DNA from: Notospermus geniculatus
Lineage: Eukaryota; Nemertea; Pilidiophora; Heteronemertea; Lineidae
Length of the DNA stretch: 64,000 bases
Direction: 5' to 3'
Assembly: GCA_002633025.1 (NCBI GenBank)
Contig: NMRB01000281.1
Coordinates: 122,255-186,254 of the forward strand
In this document: one piece after another, positions 1 through 11,837 of the stretch
How positions within the stretch are numbered: the first letter of the stretch is position 1
Layout of the letters: each line of letters starts with the position of its first letter
Notes under the pieces: generated by a model
What the model was told of the DNA's origin: nothing
The model's input: the letters and a program-made list of their open reading frames with translations, nothing else
The model's database searches: none
Position numbers and translations under genes: made by a program

Positions 1-256
1 TGCTAATCTCCATGTTCGCGACTTGGGGATTCGCTGAGTGACAACACTCCCTCGTGGACATGGTATTTCCGGTACAAGTCTATTACTGGTGGCATCAAGA
101 TGAAGGTCAGCCTCTAAACAACTTAACTGGTTCCCATCACCGGATGATGGACCATCGGCTACTGTTTAGCGCTAAACTGATGGAAGGTTAGCTGACAGAC
201 GTCAGATTGTAATGTAGTTGTGTCGTCCGGTTCATTAGTCGCGGACTGGTGACGTC

Positions 257-304
257 CAGGCTCAGGCATCCTGAAGTAATCAGGCTCGGGCATCCTGAAG
301 TAAT
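257..304. repeat. 24-bp tandem duplication
   Basis: Two adjacent 24-bp units (257-280 and 281-304) differ by a single base and share the core catcctgaagtaat. No coding role is visible. Confidence 0.7.
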
Positions 305-380
305 CAGTGGTTCTTTGTGTGCAGTGACGTTGGAACCGAGCACTAAGGACCACTGATTACATGTTCATCATACGAACGTA

Positions 381-638
381 CACTGTTAAAAATGCTGACA
401 GCACTTTGTTGGCAGCAGAGTAACACAACACTTTTCTGTATTTTGACACCACCCGTTTAGCGTATTTTGATAGCAAAATTGTATGAATTCTACAACAAAT
501 GCTGTCTTTTAAACTGAGAAACTGTAATCTTGCTGTTAAATTCCAGTGAAAAAAAACAGCAGTTTGCAGTGAAATGAATTTTACATCAAATATGCAGTGA
601 AAATTCTGCTGTAAATTTACAGATATTTTTAACAGTGT
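381..638. mobile_element. CACTG-terminus MITE, copy A
   Basis: A 258-bp element bounded by the terminal inverted repeat CACTGTTAAAAAT and its complement, with internal inverted homology. TA flanks both ends (379-380 and 639-640) and looks like a 2-bp target duplication. No transposase frame is present, so it is non-autonomous. Copies B (9941-10271) and C (13812-14204) share the CACTG end. CACTA/CMC-type transposons have such ends; that assignment is inference. Confidence 0.65.
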
Positions 639-640
639 AC

Positions 641-1284
641 CGGTATGATATCGGGCTCGGGTACTCTCGCTGGGACGATCTTTCCCCTGCTTGATGCTGA
701 TAAAGCCAATCGATGTGTGTACTGTCAATGTTTCACACACGCCCGAAGCTGCGGAGAGACTATTGCAATCCTTGTAAAAGCAGATAAGTTTCAGTCACGG
801 TCCCAAGCACCATTCAGAAGGGCGAACATACGCAGAAAACCAAATCAGATTTGATTATTACCTAATACAGTCAGGTAAGACATGAAGTTACTGGTCTCTC
901 TTATCTCCAGCTATTTGTACTGAATGGAGCAGACGACAGATGAAGCTGAACGTCTCGTCTGGCAGGCCGTTTACTCCTGACCATTTCTCTTGATCGTAAG
1001 ACACGTGATTTATAACATACAATGGAAGCATCTTGACATGAGCTAATTCTGGATAATGGTGATGGTCGCAACAAGCCTGTCTCCCTTGATTAGCTGTTGA
1101 TCAGGGAGTGTTGTGTTACGCCTCCAAAATAGTTCAATCAGGGATCTTAAAGGTCAGAGAGAATGTATATCAAGCTTATTTGTGTGTACGACCCGAGATC
1201 TCATATTAATTTGGAAACGTACATCGCATGTATCTTCCGAAGGACTTTCCGAGACTGAACTGTTCAAACCATGAAGAGACAGAA
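641..1284. other. No gene recognised
   Basis: About 640 bases without a convincing exon, repeat boundary or regulatory motif. The short open frame at 645-854 has no recognisable features. Confidence 0.5.
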
Positions 1285-1505
1285 CATTCCCAATCCCTTT
1301 CTCAAGTCAAAGATCTCTGTTGCCAATCATCTGCTCTAGAAACATCAACGATTTGGCTTTACAAATGTATTGCAAATCAATGAGTTATAAAAAAATTTGG
1401 TTGGGGGGGGGGACGTTTGAAGGCATGGACCCCAAACATGCCATCCGCCTCAGTGAGGGGCGTCACTTGCGATTGCCTGACTTTCCTCCTCAAGAAACGT
1501 CGTAA
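1285..1505. repeat. Dispersed repeat, copy 1
   Basis: Similar over roughly 200 bases to 61880-62095, on the same strand. Both copies run through a 'tttctcaagtca' stretch, a poly-G run and a conserved block containing ccccaaacatgccatccg and gaggggcgtcacttgcga. The open frame here belongs to the repeat and is not a host gene. Confidence 0.65.
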
Positions 1506-2551
1506 CTTCCAACCTCGACTAACATTTCACTCACTATCTTAGTAATATACATTGTATGACATGAATTTCATGGTTTGGTTTTCATCTTCATCAGCACAGG
1601 GTTTATCGAGGTTTTTCTTCCCAATTTGATTTCTTCTGACTTCAAGCAGAATTTGTATAAGTTTTTTGTTGCTGGTGTGGTGGTGGTTACCGTAAAAAGT
1701 TACAAACGTTCACAGCACGTCCCAGGTTCCTCATTGTAGCCTACTCCAGTATTGATGACCTCCGAAACAGACGACCGCTTGCCTGCGCTGTGGGGAAACT
1801 TCATTCGAGGTCATCGAACTCCTGACACCAACGTAACAAAAGGACAGCCTCATCTTCACCTCATCAAGATCAGACAACGCCTATGTTTTTCAAGGAAAAA
1901 GAGCCGTATTTACGATAGTAATTGTTCACGCAAGGCGCCAGTTGGAAGCCGAAATAATTGCATGAGAAACCTTAAACTGACACAGGACATGACCATGATA
2001 ACCAGAGTTGATTACTATGATATTTATAGGTTGGGCGGGGCTCTGATGACACTGAAGTGCACCACATGACAACCAGCTTTCATTTTCTCACTCACAATAC
2101 GTATATTTAATACCACAGTATGAACGACCGCTCGTTGACCTCTCCAGCAGTTCAAGTTTGGGGTTCAAGATTTCTGCGGATGGAACCAAGGCTCCTCTCT
2201 CTAAAACCAAAAACTCATCAGCGATGAATTCTTGATAACGCTAAATTCTAATGCAGGTGTCCGGAAAAGCATGTTCTCTAACTTTAAAATTAGAATAGAT
2301 CCTACTAAGATTACTTGCGCTGCTAACGGGCGTTATGACAGTCGATATGATGTTGAGAATTTGCCCTGCTCACATTGGCAGAGATCACAGGCAACTAACC
2401 TCGTAGCAAACTCGATGATAGCATCTGATTAGGTGATTAGAACAACGACATGTTCGTCGTTCCACTGATTCCACGTCTAATGACCGGTTGGCATCGTACC
2501 GAATGGGTCGCCAACCACCAGACAGGCCGGGGTGGGTTGAGGTGGGGCCTT
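1506..2551. other. No gene recognised
   Basis: AT-rich sequence with only short frames (for example 1752-2069 and 2232-2432 on +) that lack splice context or recognisable domains. Confidence 0.45.
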
Positions 2552-2659
2552 GGGCCCGTATGCATAAAGGTGGAACAAGCTTATTCCAGGTATAGCTTCA
2601 CGTTATAACGTTAGGTTATACCTGGAATATGCTTATTCCACCTTTATGCATACGGGTCC
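2552..2659. mobile_element. Foldback MITE (cccgtatgcataaagg ends)
   Basis: A near-perfect palindrome of about 108 bp whose arms contain cccgtatgcataaaggtgga and its complement. It has no coding capacity and would fold into a long hairpin. Confidence 0.75.
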
Positions 2660-2908
2660 TGGTGTCTAATCTGATTAAATGCTGTCAAAAACAAAATCTC
2701 ACCCAAGTTTGTTTTACCGGGGTATACATGCATACGCTTCAGTAATGATTCCTGCTGCACATAGGCCTAGGCCTATACATGTGCACTAACCATGCATGCA
2801 TAAAAATTGTACATTCGTCAAATGCACCTTTCCAATGCCTAAATGACTTTACGTAGGCCCGGGCGTAGACCATACTGCAATTAATGATCAATATCACAAA
2901 TTACGACG

Positions 2909-2938
2909 GGGGGGGGGGGGGACCNGGGGGGGGGGGGG
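2909..2938. other. Poly-G run with an unresolved base
   Basis: Two G homopolymers separated by 'accn'. Length and sequence here are unreliable; this looks like an assembly joint or sequencing slippage. Confidence 0.8.
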
Positions 2939-3831
2939 ACCAAGACACCAATCTTTATTGTCTTTATATTGATATTTGCGCCCGAAAACGGTGCTTTCCT
3001 TAACGACGTATCCCAGACCTCTACCGTCTTCCTGACGACAGGTGCACCATGGGATGAACGTTAATTTCCTGTTCACCATCTGCCGTAACATATTGCTTCC
3101 GATTTCCTTAGCACAAATTTGAATAGGATGTCACCCAAGGGAGATTGGGGGTCCGCAAACGTTCGGAGGGGTCAAAAGATAACCTCCTTGAATATTGTGA
3201 CAACCGTGAGTGTCGCCAATGGTGCCTTGATATGTCAGTGGAGTTTTCTGTTATCGATGGGACAGTAGGCCTATACCTTCATTTGGTAATCAAGCAATGG
3301 TAGTTTATTAAATGAAAATGAGACTCCAGCCCGCCTGGGCATTATCGAATGAGTGAAACTGCACACCTTCTATCACTCCTGTACTTAAGTACTTCACACA
3401 TTTATTCTAAATGTGTGCACTACGAACTTTAAGAGGCAAAAGATATACACTTACCTTCCTTTTTCGGTCTTGGCCAGTGCTGAAGTCTTTTCAGTGATGT
3501 AAAGTTGATCCTAACGCTTGCAAAACCACAGAACCTGAAGAAGACGTAACTTGTATTCCCCTATATCCAACAAACTGCGGCCCATAAACATCCAATCTTT
3601 GCCGACAAACAAAGCTTTCCCGCGATCAGAAAGGGGTGCGGTGAATCACACGTGACAGACTCCTTACGTCGTCAAAGCTGCAATCCTGTTGTCACTTCTC
3701 CATCGGGAGACACGGACGGCAGGCAGAAATTGGGATCGGTGAACGACGCCGCCTAGGAAGAACGGCAATCATCATTTTGTCGTGACAAGTGAACTGGTGT
3801 GAACGATCTGCATGTGAACATGGTGAACGCC

Positions 3832-4078
3832 TACTGTGTATAGTGCTTTTCAGAATGTCCAGTCATTTTTGCACTCATTTTACCTTGCAATGGAACCTAA
3901 CCACAAACCACAAATTGGCCAGTTACGTGCGCATGCCGATTAACGGCTGACTTGTTCAGGTCTATACTCTGATTCAAGACAATGGTAACTGGCCAATTTG
4001 TGGTTCGTGGTTAGCTTCCATTGCAAGGTAAAATGAGTGCAAAAATGACTGGACATTCCGAAAAGCACTATACAGTGT
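3832..4078. mobile_element. Foldback MITE, family F1 copy 1
   Basis: Two roughly 110-bp inverted arms: the left contains gaatgtccagtcatttttgc and the right its complement. A second copy with the same arms lies at 38176-38432 in an intron of the colmedin gene. There is no transposase frame. Confidence 0.75.
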
Positions 4079-4526
4079 GACCGGAAGCGTGGCGAACGCT
4101 TTGGTCTTGTCATCACCGCGTTGCTTCTGAACAAAGCTTTCTCCCTTTTGGAGACTGGGGATCGTTCGTGCAGTGAATAATGAGTCTATGGATGAATGTC
4201 TGCATACAAAAGCTGCCAAATGCGATGGTTGCTGATGGGTGACATGATCATGATGATCCTTCATAATGCGTCTGAATCCACCCAAGACAGAGGCAGAAGA
4301 ATCATGGCTCAAGGGAGGAATAGTCTTTCCATGCTGATGTGAAAGGCGATACATCCCAATGGAACCATGGTCGGCTCGTGTTCCGTCGTGATTGATGAAG
4401 AATGGAAACCCCAATGTCCCTCGAGTATGATCACCCAAATCCAGATGGCGCCCTAGGTCTTGAATCACGAATTTGAAACCCTGAGGGTACTGACACCTGG
4501 GAGCGACTACTTTTATTTGCAGGTCA
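4067..4526 (-). CDS. Uncertain open reading segment between two foldback elements
   Basis: A minus-strand frame of 186 codons (4534-3974) stays open across this stretch, but its start lies inside one foldback element and its end inside another. Only the central 150 or so residues are unique sequence. That part has several His and Gly residues but no domain I recognise. No good splice acceptor and donor pair was found that would make it an exon. It may be a chance frame, a decayed gene fragment or an exon of an unseen gene. I give it low confidence and do not propose a function. Confidence 0.15.
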
Positions 4527-4669
4527 GGGGCCATATTTATGAAGCCTTCGCAACTTTGCGTTCACGCAAATCTATTGTTTGGCTGCACATGCCCTATTGT
4601 TCACTGACTGCCTCACAATAGATTTGCATAAACGCAAAGTTGCGAAGGGTTCATAAATATGGCCCCTGA
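4524..4669. mobile_element. Foldback MITE (TCAGGGGCCATATTTATGAA ends)
   Basis: A 146-bp palindromic element; the outer 20 bases of the left end are the reverse complement of the right end, and internal arms share ttcgcaactttgcgtt. Confidence 0.75.
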
Positions 4670-5206
4670 ATCCTTCTCCCCGTCGTCAGAGCCCGAAAAA
4701 CAAAAGTTATGCAGGGTACTTTGAACGATCGGAATGAGGTTGTTTGGACTACTGGTAATGACGAATTGATTATGGCATTATGGTGCGTTGGATACGAATT
4801 CTGTATCTGTAAGGTTTGTCACGAGTTTCATACAAACGCCATCTGGCGACAAGAGGTGAAACAAAACCGACACCTGAGCTTTCACACCTTCACTAAGACG
4901 GTGAGACTTGTCGCATATTCAGGTCACAAGAAAGGAAAATGGAGATGTATGTTTGAATAATTCTCATGATCAAAGCCAGCTCATGTATGCAAACTTTTGG
5001 CATAGTTTTAACTGCTTACCATAATGTTATTGTTTCCTTCGAAACACATCTGACCTAGTCTCTCCCCTTTGGCCAATGCCATCACCTTCCAAATCAAAAT
5101 TCACGGGTGGAAACACCATTTCAACTGTTACGAAGGACAGATACGACAATCTGCCGACAGGTCAGCGTACATTTCAGTGTGATTTGGTTTGTTTTTATCT
5201 GCCGCG

Positions 5207-6216
5207 ATGAAATTCCAACTCATGCTTCTGGTTTTTCTCTCCATGTCCATAATACGCGGTGAGTTACATGTTCTTTGTACGTTGTTCGCCAACTGTAGCT
5301 GGACGCTTCAAACGACTGCAGTTCATGACAGGTCCTTGTGCTCAGCACCCAAGATATCGCCGCAGCAAGCTGTTCAACATGACAGCATTAAAGGGCCGCT
5401 ACTGGCAGCTCCCAATCGGCATTTTGATGATGGTTATTCTACCAGAAATAGGTGGTATGAGGATCTAACTGAGACAGCCTACATTGCAAGAAAAATTCAG
5501 TTTTGTCATTGTTTCTCAGTTCCTGGCAACACCTAGGGCTGTACCAAACAGTAGCTAACAACAAGGTACCTCGAATTTCCCTTTAAAATCCTACCTTGGA
5601 AGAAATCTATGTTGTTTTTTTAGTTTCCTGCTGGTACAGAAGAACCACTGGCTACATCAGGGTTACCGATGAAATGAGAGCTGCCTGCTTCAACGACAGC
5701 TGTACTCGTACTCGGAGATACAGACCGAGCGCCTACACCCGGTGTATGCAGGTTTGGTGCCCTCGTCTCTTCAGTGAGTATGATGGTGATTTTAAAGATA
5801 AAGAAAAATAAGAAGGCAACTCCTAACTTTGGTTCTGGACATGATAATGTTTATTAGGTTGTCAACGTTTCGCCGGGACACCGAGCTTCTTCAGCACAGA
5901 AACTAACACTATTCTTAAATGATACAAGCTTTTGTGACGGCCACTAATGGCGTCGTCGTCATGGGAATGTGACGTCACATGGAGCACCTCAGAGCCAACT
6001 CTGCTGAATTCTCTTGGATCCTTGGGAAAGATTAATCCTTGTGGGCAGTGAATGGGAAGAGGTCCGTGGCCGTCTAGGAACTGAGGAAACTTGAGTATTT
6101 AACACATTCCAGTCATCTTCTTCGTATTTTATTTTTCAGTTCGTTGCAGAGAAGGTAACCGTTGGGTGTGCAGATACCTCCAATACATTGCTGTTGGTCG
6201 CTGGAAACGAGGTTGA
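5207..6216 (+). CDS. Small secreted cysteine-rich basic peptide (92 aa, three exons)
   Basis: Three exons give a complete 92-residue precursor: 5207-5258 (donor GGTGAGTT), 5624-5773 (acceptor after a T-rich tract and TAG, donor GTGAGTAT) and 6140-6216 (acceptor ATTTTTCAG, stop TGA). Phases match: 1 then 1. Exon 1 is almost exactly a signal peptide (MKFQLMLLVFLSMSII). The mature part is very rich in arginine and has seven cysteines, at about 20, 39, 44, 58, 63, 70 and 78, with Trp beside several of them. The ATG at 5207 is preferred over the upstream in-frame ATG (5189) because it starts the hydrophobic leader directly. I do not recognise the family. Small size, secretion, positive charge and multiple cysteines would fit a host-defence or signalling peptide, but that is inference only. 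The odd cysteine number could allow a dimer or reflect a missed exon. Confidence 0.6.
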
Positions 6217-6596
6217 TTCCACTTCACAGGAAGCACTGGATCGTGGACTCCTGACTCTGTGTCGTTGGTCCATCTGAAAAGACGTACCCGTCATCAGAAT
6301 ATCAAAGGGAGCAGGAATGATTATACCTATATCCATCACCTTGTTTACGACTGCAAACCGAAAAAGGTTTTGCACATGATCAAACATCACAATAGTAAAA
6401 AATCCAACTGTCAGACGACTGTCCCACGCTTGATCGACCTTGTCTCCATGACACCCGGAGTAATGACTTTATGAGAAGCCTCCCGTATGCCAGTTGTTTT
6501 GCGGACACTGAAAAACACAGAGCCACGTCGCAGCTCAATCCATCAATCGTTGTTGGCAGGCATTGGCAAACGGGGCAATGAATAATATTACACCTG

Positions 6597-6782
6597 TGCA
6601 GGCGCGGATCCAGGGGGGGGGGGGCGCCCGGCACACGCCCCGCTCGGCTTTCGGCCAATAAATCTGTGAAATCGACCGTGAAATTCTGAAATTTGGAGCA
6701 AATCATTGAAATTCACCGCAGATTTCAATGTTTCTAGCACAGTGCGCCACCCTTTCCCCGAAATCCTGGATCCGTCCTTGCT
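6597..6782. repeat. Dispersed element with poly-G start (gcgcggatccag ends)
   Basis: Begins gcgcggatccagggggg and ends near ctggatccgtcc, so the termini are inverted. It contains no coding frame of interest and behaves like a short non-autonomous repeat. Confidence 0.5.
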
Positions 6783-6982
6783 ATGCATAAGGTCACCAGA
6801 TAAGACCACTCTCTCCTTCCCGAATAATTGTCCACAAAATCACAGAAATGGTAACAGCACCAAACAACACTGCTGAACGCACAGCTCATTCGTTAGAAGA
6901 GTTCATTTGTGCCAGGGTTGACACATCTGAACGTTTGTAAAGTTTGAAGGAGATAAACCTTACCAATGAACCATACACGCGT

Positions 6983-7127
6983 AAGGCTGCGTTTAGCTGA
7001 CACGCGGAATGCGGTATAGGGACGCGGAAACCCTGGCGGAAAGATATGTTGTATGCGAAAATGCATTGCATTTTCCGCTTCCGCGTTCCGCAATCCGCAT
7101 TCCGCGTGTCAGCTAAACGTAGCTTTA
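6983..7127. mobile_element. Foldback MITE (tagctgacacgcggaatgcg arms)
   Basis: The left arm tagctgacacgcggaatgcg is mirrored by cgcattccgcgtgtcagcta on the right, with a roughly 100-bp centre made of related cgcggaa/ttccgc units. Confidence 0.7.
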
Positions 7128-7898
7128 TAAGGAAAGAATAGCGTAGCGCTAATCTTTATGACTCAACCAATAAAAGCAGAAAGCGCTGACGGCACGCCAC
7201 CACAAAGCTTTGTCGGTTTGTTCTGAAAGGTACCGCGATTGATCAGTGAGTGCCGTCGTCTGTCGGCATCTTGTGAGGCGGAGGAATGTGTTGTCGGCAT
7301 TGTGATCAGAAGATACCGCCGCAGCAGAGAGGCAGCGGGGAAAGGCCGCGCGCGTTCAAGGAATTTTCAATGACCTCCAAGCCGGTGTAATGTGCCACGG
7401 TGTTCCCATTTCCCAGTGTTTCCCCTCATTGTATGGGGAACTCGGTGAAACAAGGAGTGACAGAATTCTCTGTGGTCCTATTGAAAAGTCATGGTCTCTC
7501 TCTAGCTGTTTATTGTATGGAAATACTGCCATATGGGGAACACTAGAAAATGTTACACCGGTTTATAAGCAGGACTGAGTGCTTGATTTGGTGCTGATCA
7601 GGGCTGAGCGGATAGATCTGCAAAACAATAATAACATCCCGTGGTTTGATTGATTTCCCGCTTGAATTAGCCTACATGTAGCGGATGATGGCTGATCGCT
7701 AAAACACTGAAGTAGTGTGGTGTAAATACAATTCACATCATACAAAAACATCGTGTGAAGTTTTACACTTAATGACAAGAAACATGTAATGTTATTAAAT
7801 AGAAAGTTTTTAAACAAAGAAGAAATATTATTAATCGGTAGGAGTTAATCGACATCTGTTACATATTTTATGTTGTATTGAATGGTTGCCTATCGTTG

Positions 7899-8215
7899 AG
7901 GGTGCGATTACACAGAGCTTTTTACAGACACGCCGGTTAACAATGGCGTCACGCTTGCGAACCATTAAATTTTGTGAAGCCTCTCTTAACTGGCGTGTCC
8001 GTGTACCGTATACCTCCATGTAATCGCAGCTTTATTTGGTTGAGTTCACATAGGCTACATAGAGGAATACGGTATACGGACATGCTGGCGAAGAAAGGTT
8101 TCATATTATGGCCGAGTTCACATTGAGGTACAGTATACGGATAGACTGGCGAAGAAAGGTTTCATGATCGTTGTTCGCCAGCGTGTTCGTATACCGTATA
8201 CCTCTATGGTAACTT
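7899..8215. repeat. Nested inverted repeats around a 'gtatacgg' core
   Basis: Two adjacent foldback units. The first runs about 7899-8034 (ggtgcgattacac against gtaatcgcagc). The second runs about 8045-8215, with arms containing ggtatacgga and its complement plus a direct duplication of tggcgaagaaaggtttcat. It looks like a decayed or self-inserted MITE. Confidence 0.5.
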
Positions 8216-8647
8216 AGCCTGAAAGACACGGTAACACTGCACTCCTGACGTCACTTCCGGTACCGACATGAATATTTAGGTACTGATGACACGCAGACCT
8301 GCTTTATTTCCGGTTTAGCAAACAGCTCCGACGCCCGCAAACATTTGATGGTAGGGATGGTTACGACAAATATTTATCCATGAACCGTCCATATCGTCAT
8401 TATTGTTAGAGTGCAATTGCTTCCTCTCTGCTGGACATGATATAACAAAGTCTGTCCAATAGCTTTGTGCAACTTTGTCACTTTCCATCCACATTCGAGC
8501 TGCTGAACATTTATTCAAAGTGATCTCCCAACGCCTGGCAACGGACTGTGTGTGCGATCAGGCCAATGGTTCAGGCAGTTCCTCTCACAATGCATGATTA
8601 TGAAGTAATGGGGTTTATTTTCAAACAGTCACTTGCCATTATTACAA

Positions 8648-8862
8648 TAGGGCCGTTTAGACGACAAGCCAAAAAACCACATTCAGATTCGATCCGATTG
8701 ACCCGTATCGGGTCTCATTTGCGTTTCGACGAGATTTGAATGTGGTCGTATGTGGTCCAATGCGGTCCAAAATCCACATTACCGCATTGGGTAGCATTTT
8801 AAAACGCAATCGGATTCGATCGGATCGCATGTGGATTTTTGCCTGTCGTCTAGACGGCCCTA
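8648..8862. mobile_element. Foldback MITE (gggccgtttagacgaca ends)
   Basis: About 215 bp; left end gggccgtttagacgaca against right end tgtcgtctagacggccc, with imperfect internal arms built from 'cattcagattcgatccgat'-like units. It lies just downstream of Kv-A. Confidence 0.7.
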
Positions 8863-9029
8863 CTAAAACTGTTTTGATTTCTGCTCTTTCTACATCCAGC
8901 TTGCATAGTAAAAGTTCCATCTAGAATCGATGGTCTCGCACCTCAAGTGAGATTCCGTGAATCCCATTGGCTGAGAGACGTCACATGATCATGGAGAATT
9001 TCGATGTCCCTTGCTGTTTTCTCGGGTAT

Positions 9030-10815
9030 CTAGTTCACGGCAGGAGTGACCACCGCCTGTCGATGGACCGCACCAAGACGAGTCTTCATGTCATCAATAA
9101 CAATATGTACGTGGCGATAATAACTGTTGAAATTGCAGCTTAAAATCGGAATACAGAGCCCCACAATGATGATTCCAGAGAGTGCACACGCCATAGCCAC
9201 GATACATCCTGGCCAGGCTCTGGGATACATGTCCCCGTAGCCAACAGTAGTCATGGTGATGACTGCCCACCAGAACCCCTCCCAGACGTTGACGTACGTT
9301 CCTTCAACACCTATCTCGGCAGTAAAAATTAGGAATGAAAAGAGAGTGGCGCCAATGCTGAAACAGATGAACACTGTTGATAGATCGCTGAAACTTCTTC
9401 TGACCACAAGGAGTAGGACACGGAGTCCAGCAAAAGTGTTGGCGAGTTCGAACAGGCGAAATGGTCGTAAAAACTGCATGAACAGTGAAACAAACCATAT
9501 CCACTTCATCACCTTTGATAAGTCTGTAGAGTCCGTGTACGAGCTGAAATAATATGCGGCCACCCCTGTCCAGTAAGACACAAGGACAACGCCTGCCATG
9601 ATATTCCCAATATTCTTCATAAAGAAGCATTTGTATGGACAGATCAGGAACCGTAACAGGAATTCCACAATTAATATAACATTTAAAGTCAAATCAATGG
9701 TGAGGATGTTCAGGTCTCGAGCTTTCGACCAGAGTGCAATCCATTTTGTTGAATTCAACGCATATAAAATCTGTGGGTTGACCATGTTTGCTCTTCGCGG
9801 CGCGCCTGTGCTCATCCGGTCATCCGTCTGCAAACCAAACATGAATATTGAACTTGCAAGGAAGAAGGCCATAAGCAACGACCACGCCTGAAAAAGATGA
9901 CGATGGGGATGAGGAATTGTCATTTCTAGAAAGAAATATACACTGTTAGAAATTATTAAATTTACAGTAGTATTTTTGCAGTAATTTTACAGAAATTGCC
10001 TGCAGCAGAGTCCCCAGCACTTTCTGTAAATTTACATATTTTTTAATGGTATGATTATGTTTTCCTGTATTGGTTGGACTCCATTGGACATCCCATTATG
10101 ATGCCTTCTGAGAGCAGTATGAAAATATAATTTGGTCAGCCTCCAGTCATGTCTCTGTTGACATTTATTTTAGTCTGTACTTTTACAGATCAAGTCTGTA
10201 ATTTTACAGATCCGTCCTGGGGACTCTGCTGCACAGATTTTCTGTAAAATCTTCTGTTATTTCTAACAGTGGCGAATCATCAGAACTACTCCTTACCTTG
10301 GCCCATTTGGAATACACGGGAATCTGTATAAACATCCACAGCCGGATTCTGTAAATCTGCCATCCTTTACTTCTGCTCAAGATCTCCAAACTTTTGTCAC
10401 AATCGGCGGATATTTCCTTACGGACCGTCTCAGAAATTTCCTTATCATTTAGAGCGTCGTGTATTTTCCCGACACAGCACGGCGGAACGATAGAAAGGGG
10501 TATTCTCCAGTATTCCAGTTCCTCAGCCATCTCAATCCCACAAACCTCATCCGGGATGTGTAACTCTTTCTTCTGATGTGCCTTCAAGATGAGGCGGAAG
10601 TAATCAGGATTACGATCGAAGAAATGACATTCTAAACTCTCTTCATAGTCACTCTTACTGCTGAGGGCTTCGGCAAGTTTCGAATCCGGCAGGTTGAATA
10701 CCGTTGACCTGTGGGTGATGAACTCCACTCCACTGACGTTCATCTTTATAACATCCATGACATCCGAATGGGAACCTAACGACCAGTCCGAAACGTCTAC
10801 TGCGTCCAACCCCAT
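9030..10815 (-). CDS. Kv-A: voltage-gated-type potassium channel subunit with degenerate voltage sensor
   Basis: Two coding exons, 10815-10297 (donor GTAAGG) and 9887-9030 (acceptor TTTTTCAG), joined in phase 0 to give 458 aa. Exon 1 holds the T1/BTB tetramerisation domain with the HX5CX20CC zinc motif (H86, C92, C113, C114) known from non-Shaker Kv channels. Exon 2 encodes S1-S6 with an intact TVGYGD selectivity filter and the two Trp before it. The S4 keeps only two canonical arginines (RPFR); the next two charge positions are E and N. The S3 aspartate is replaced by alanine, and S6 reads CIPIL where Kv channels usually have PVP. It should be a plasma-membrane K+ channel subunit, perhaps weakly voltage-dependent or a modulatory partner; that part is inference. 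It is the most divergent of the four local paralogues. Its single intron is mostly a MITE. Confidence 0.85.
9941..10271. mobile_element. CACTG-terminus MITE, copy B, in the Kv-A intron
   Basis: Ends are CACTGTTAGAAAT and its complement; internal arms share gcagagtccccag. At 331 bp it fills most of the 409-bp Kv-A intron, leaving 25 bases before it on the donor side. No clear target duplication is visible. Confidence 0.65.
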
Positions 10816-10863
10816 CTGTCGAATGTTACACTCACATTGGGTTCACCTCGTAGGAGCTAGCAG

Positions 10864-10871
10864 CTTTTATA
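10864..10871 (-). promoter_or_regulatory. Candidate TATA box for Kv-A
   Basis: TATAAAAG on the minus strand, 49-56 bases upstream of the Kv-A ATG. A start of transcription about 30 bases downstream would leave a very short 5' leader. Confidence 0.4.
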
Positions 10872-11061
10872 AAGAGGCGCCGAAGAGTAAAAATCAAATG
10901 AACCTGATTCGGAATCGATATTTCAGTCGGTCGCTGCTTCCTGGATTTATGGTGCTCCATTCCCGGGCTCCATTTAGCGCGCAATGAACTACATGACAAC
11001 AGAACAAAGCCAGACAGTCCCGCAGTGAATGCGAGAGCTACGGTGTTTTGTTTTGTTTTTA

Positions 11062-11500
11062 TTTCAGTTCGGGAAAGTTCCAAAATTGGAAGCGTTTCCG
11101 ACTTTGGAAACGTTTCTTTTTTTGGAAGCTATTTTCGATTCCAATGTAGCGGGAACGTTTCCGAATTTGGAAGCCAAGAGATAGAGATTCTGGCGGAACT
11201 GAGCCTTTTGCTGATGATAATGGATGATTATCGATGATTGCAGCCAACTTACGCCAGCAATTCAGATTTCACGCCGTGAAATACAAGGTCACAGGTGCTG
11301 CCATCTGTTAGTGGAAAAAAACACTTCCCGATTTTTGCTTTTCATATCCCGATTGGGCCTAACGTGCAAGAAGGCCTACAAAGATTCCGATATCGGAATC
11401 GAAAACCGCTTCCGAAAAAGGAAACGTTTCCAATATCGGAATCGCTGGGCTTCCAAAATCAGAAACGTTTCCAAATTCGGAACTTTCCCGAACTGATTTA
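11062..11500. mobile_element. Foldback element built on gaaacgtttcc units
   Basis: Inverted arms at about 11062-11185 and 11380-11500 start and end with tcgggaaagttcc and its complement. Both contain multiple short gaaacgtttcc/ttccgat palindromic units. The central 200 bases are unrelated. Confidence 0.65.
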
Positions 11501-11837
11501 CCAATCAAAGCCCGCTTCTGAGCTGAAAACGATGACGTCAATTATGCAGCCTACACCGTCCAATTAGCTGAAGGGATGTCGTCCGCTCTGAATCCTAACC
11601 CCTGTCCCGTATCCCCCCAACCCCTGATACCCGGCCTTGTACCCCTGACCCCTAAAGCCAACTCCTACTCCTAACCGTAACCCCTATAATTCCTGACTCT
11701 AACAAGCAGCCGTACCATACTGGGTACCCTATTTCATAGGATTGGACGACATTGACACCTTTAACCCATTTTTACTCGTGACACGAGTAAACGATCATGC
11801 TGAGGTAACTCTCGAAGTTCGGTCAAGACCGTCACTA

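Noticed and set aside
11575-11705. C-rich 'cctaaccc/cccctga' stretch as a possible functional repeat
   Set aside because: Degenerate, with no fixed period; treated as low-complexity sequence.
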